Below, one piece after another: positions 5,582 through 6,349 of a stretch of DNA of 6,349 bases. Origin of the DNA: F1-20-MAGs016 sp046086245 (GTDB taxonomy: Bacteria > Planctomycetota > Planctomycetia > Pirellulales > UBA1268). The DNA is taken from the NCBI GenBank assembly GCA_046086245.1, contig JBJSXB010000364.1:1-6349 (forward strand). Direction: 5' to 3'. The position numbers and the translations under genes are program-made. Within the stretch, counting starts at the first letter, position 1, and each line of letters opens with the position of its first letter. Under the pieces are notes generated by a model. That model was not told the DNA's origin. It did no database searches and saw only the letters and a program-made list of their open reading frames with translations.

Positions 5582-5624
5582 CCGTGACCCGACGGCCAAT
5601 CGCGCCGAGGCCCTCGATCCATGA

Positions 5625-5653
5625 AGGATAACGCACCGTCGCTCGCCGACCAA
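5625..5653 (-). promoter_or_regulatory. Candidate sigma70-type promoter for tRNA-Arg
   Basis: On the minus strand, TTGGTC (5648-5653) and TATCCT (5625-5630, four of six matches to TATAAT) are separated by 17 bp, the optimal distance. Transcription would begin near 5618, giving a leader of about 37 nt that RNase P would remove. Its position in the 102-bp gap before the tRNA supports it. Confidence 0.5.
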
Positions 5654-5683
5654 GGGAACCCGTCGCCTGCCGACCGTATCGCA

Positions 5684-6230
5684 TCAGTCGATCCCCGCGG
5701 TCGTCCCCTCGTCGATGAATCCTTCCTGATCGATCGCGAGGTCGCGATCGAGGACCGAATGGGCCGGTATCCGCCTCGCGGCGCTGTCGTTCACCGCGGC
5801 GTTGCGCGGCCGGGGCAGGGGCGCTCCGATCACCAGCCCCCGCGCATCGGCGGCCACGCCCTCGATCGGAGGCAGACCGAGCGACAGCCGCTGCGCCGCC
5901 GTCGGCCAGACGACGACGCCGCTGACGACACGACCGAGGCTCGCGGGCCGAAACGGGACGTCGTGGCCGGGGGGAACCCGTGAGGGCGGTGTGTTCATCG
6001 CCACGAGAACCTGTCCCGAACACGCGGTCCAAGCGGTGACCGGCTCGACCCCAAAGCGCTGCCGGAAGGCGTCTGCGGCCGCATCGGCCCGCGACTTGTC
6101 CGCCCGCTCGGCCAGCGGGACGACGATCGCATCGAGCCGCGGCGGAAGGGAAACCGTGTCACCGGCTGCGACCAATGTCTCGAGATGGCGGATCGGCGCC
6201 AGCCAAATCGTCGCGCCAGCGGAGGCGAGG
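5684..6230 (-). CDS. Unrecognised protein, 5'-truncated
   Basis: I do not recognise this protein. About 180 residues are visible, from LASAGATIWLAPIRHLE to the C-terminal DEGTTAGID. Codons are strongly GC-ending, as in the neighbouring genes, so it looks genuinely coding. It is rich in Ala, Arg, Val and Pro, with short hydrophobic stretches such as RLDAIVVPLAE and VVSGVVVWPTA that alternate like beta strands. I see no membrane segment, signal peptide, cysteine cluster or known catalytic motif; it has a single Cys (WTACSGQVL). The frame can be read up to an ATG at 6256, but positions 6231-6349 mirror 6092-6210 base for base, so residues before LASAGA are encoded by fold-back sequence and the true N-terminus lies outside the window. 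It ends 102 nt before the tRNA gene. Confidence 0.7.
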
Positions 6231-6349
6231 CGATTTGGCTGGCGCCGATCCGCCATCTCGAGACATTGGTCGCAGCCGGTGACACGGTTTCCCTTCCGCC
6301 GCGGCTCGATGCGATCGTCGTCCCGCTGGCCGAGCGGGCGGACAAGTCG
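6092..6349. repeat. Perfect 119-bp inverted repeat at window end
   Basis: Positions 6092-6210 and 6231-6349 are exact reverse complements over all 119 bases, around a 20-bp spacer (6211-6230). The right arm stops on the last base of the window. The left arm is ordinary coding sequence of the truncated gene and continues it smoothly, so the right arm is the copy. There is no transposase, no target duplication, and no sign of selection for a hairpin. The simplest reading is a fold-back or chimeric end created during amplification, sequencing or assembly; a true genomic palindrome is less likely. Confidence 0.95.

Noticed and set aside
6231..6256. ATG at 6256 as the start of the unknown protein
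   Set aside because: It is encoded by the mirrored right arm of the inverted repeat, so it does not reflect the native gene.
6092..6349. Terminal inverted repeats of a transposon or MITE, or a phage hairpin end
   Set aside because: The left arm is internal coding sequence of the neighbouring gene, the spacer is only 20 bp, and there is no transposase or target duplication.

Overview
This is a strongly GC-rich bacterial window in which every recognisable gene lies on the minus strand. RuvB, RuvA, RuvC and the fatty-acid proteins look planctomycete-like, for example the RuvB segment around DLMPYLTNAAEGSVLF and the FabD elbow GLSLGEYTAL. That placement is an inference from remembered family features, not from a search. 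Read in the direction of transcription (right to left), there are four blocks.

(1) 6349-5684: the 3' part of an unrecognised protein-coding gene. Its 5' end is lost in a perfect 119-bp inverted repeat (arms 6092-6210 and 6231-6349, spacer 20 bp) that ends exactly on the last base. This looks like a fold-back artefact at a contig end, so the ATG at 6256 should not be trusted as a start.
(2) 5653-5508: a promoter-like sequence and a tRNA-Arg(ACG) gene without encoded CCA.
(3) 5446-3072: the Holliday-junction operon ruvC-ruvA-ruvB. ruvC and ruvA overlap by 4 nt (ATGA), and ruvA and ruvB are 15 nt apart. An 18-bp degenerate tandem repeat lies just before the conserved start of RuvC. A hairpin plus T6 tract at the very end of ruvB looks like the operon's terminator.
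(4) 3031-407: a ribosome and fatty-acid block, rpmF-fabD-fabG-acpP. A good sigma70-type promoter lies in the 107-bp gap after ruvB. rpmF and fabD are only 4 nt apart if fabD starts at a TTG. acpP sits 331 nt beyond fabG and appears to have its own promoter.

Functionally, RuvA and RuvB form the branch-migration motor and RuvC the resolvase. FabD loads malonyl groups onto the carrier protein AcpP, and FabG reduces the 3-ketoacyl-AcpP. L32 (RpmF) ties the fatty-acid cluster to ribosome synthesis, a linkage seen widely in bacteria. plsX and fabH, which often sit between rpmF and fabD, are absent, and no fabF follows acpP within the window. Positions 1-406 hold hairpins and a short tandem repeat but no gene I can support.

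I found no CRISPR array, transposase, phage gene or defence system. The least ordinary features are the terminal fold-back, the repeat tract before RuvC, and several short in-phase tandem duplications, two of them at gene starts.
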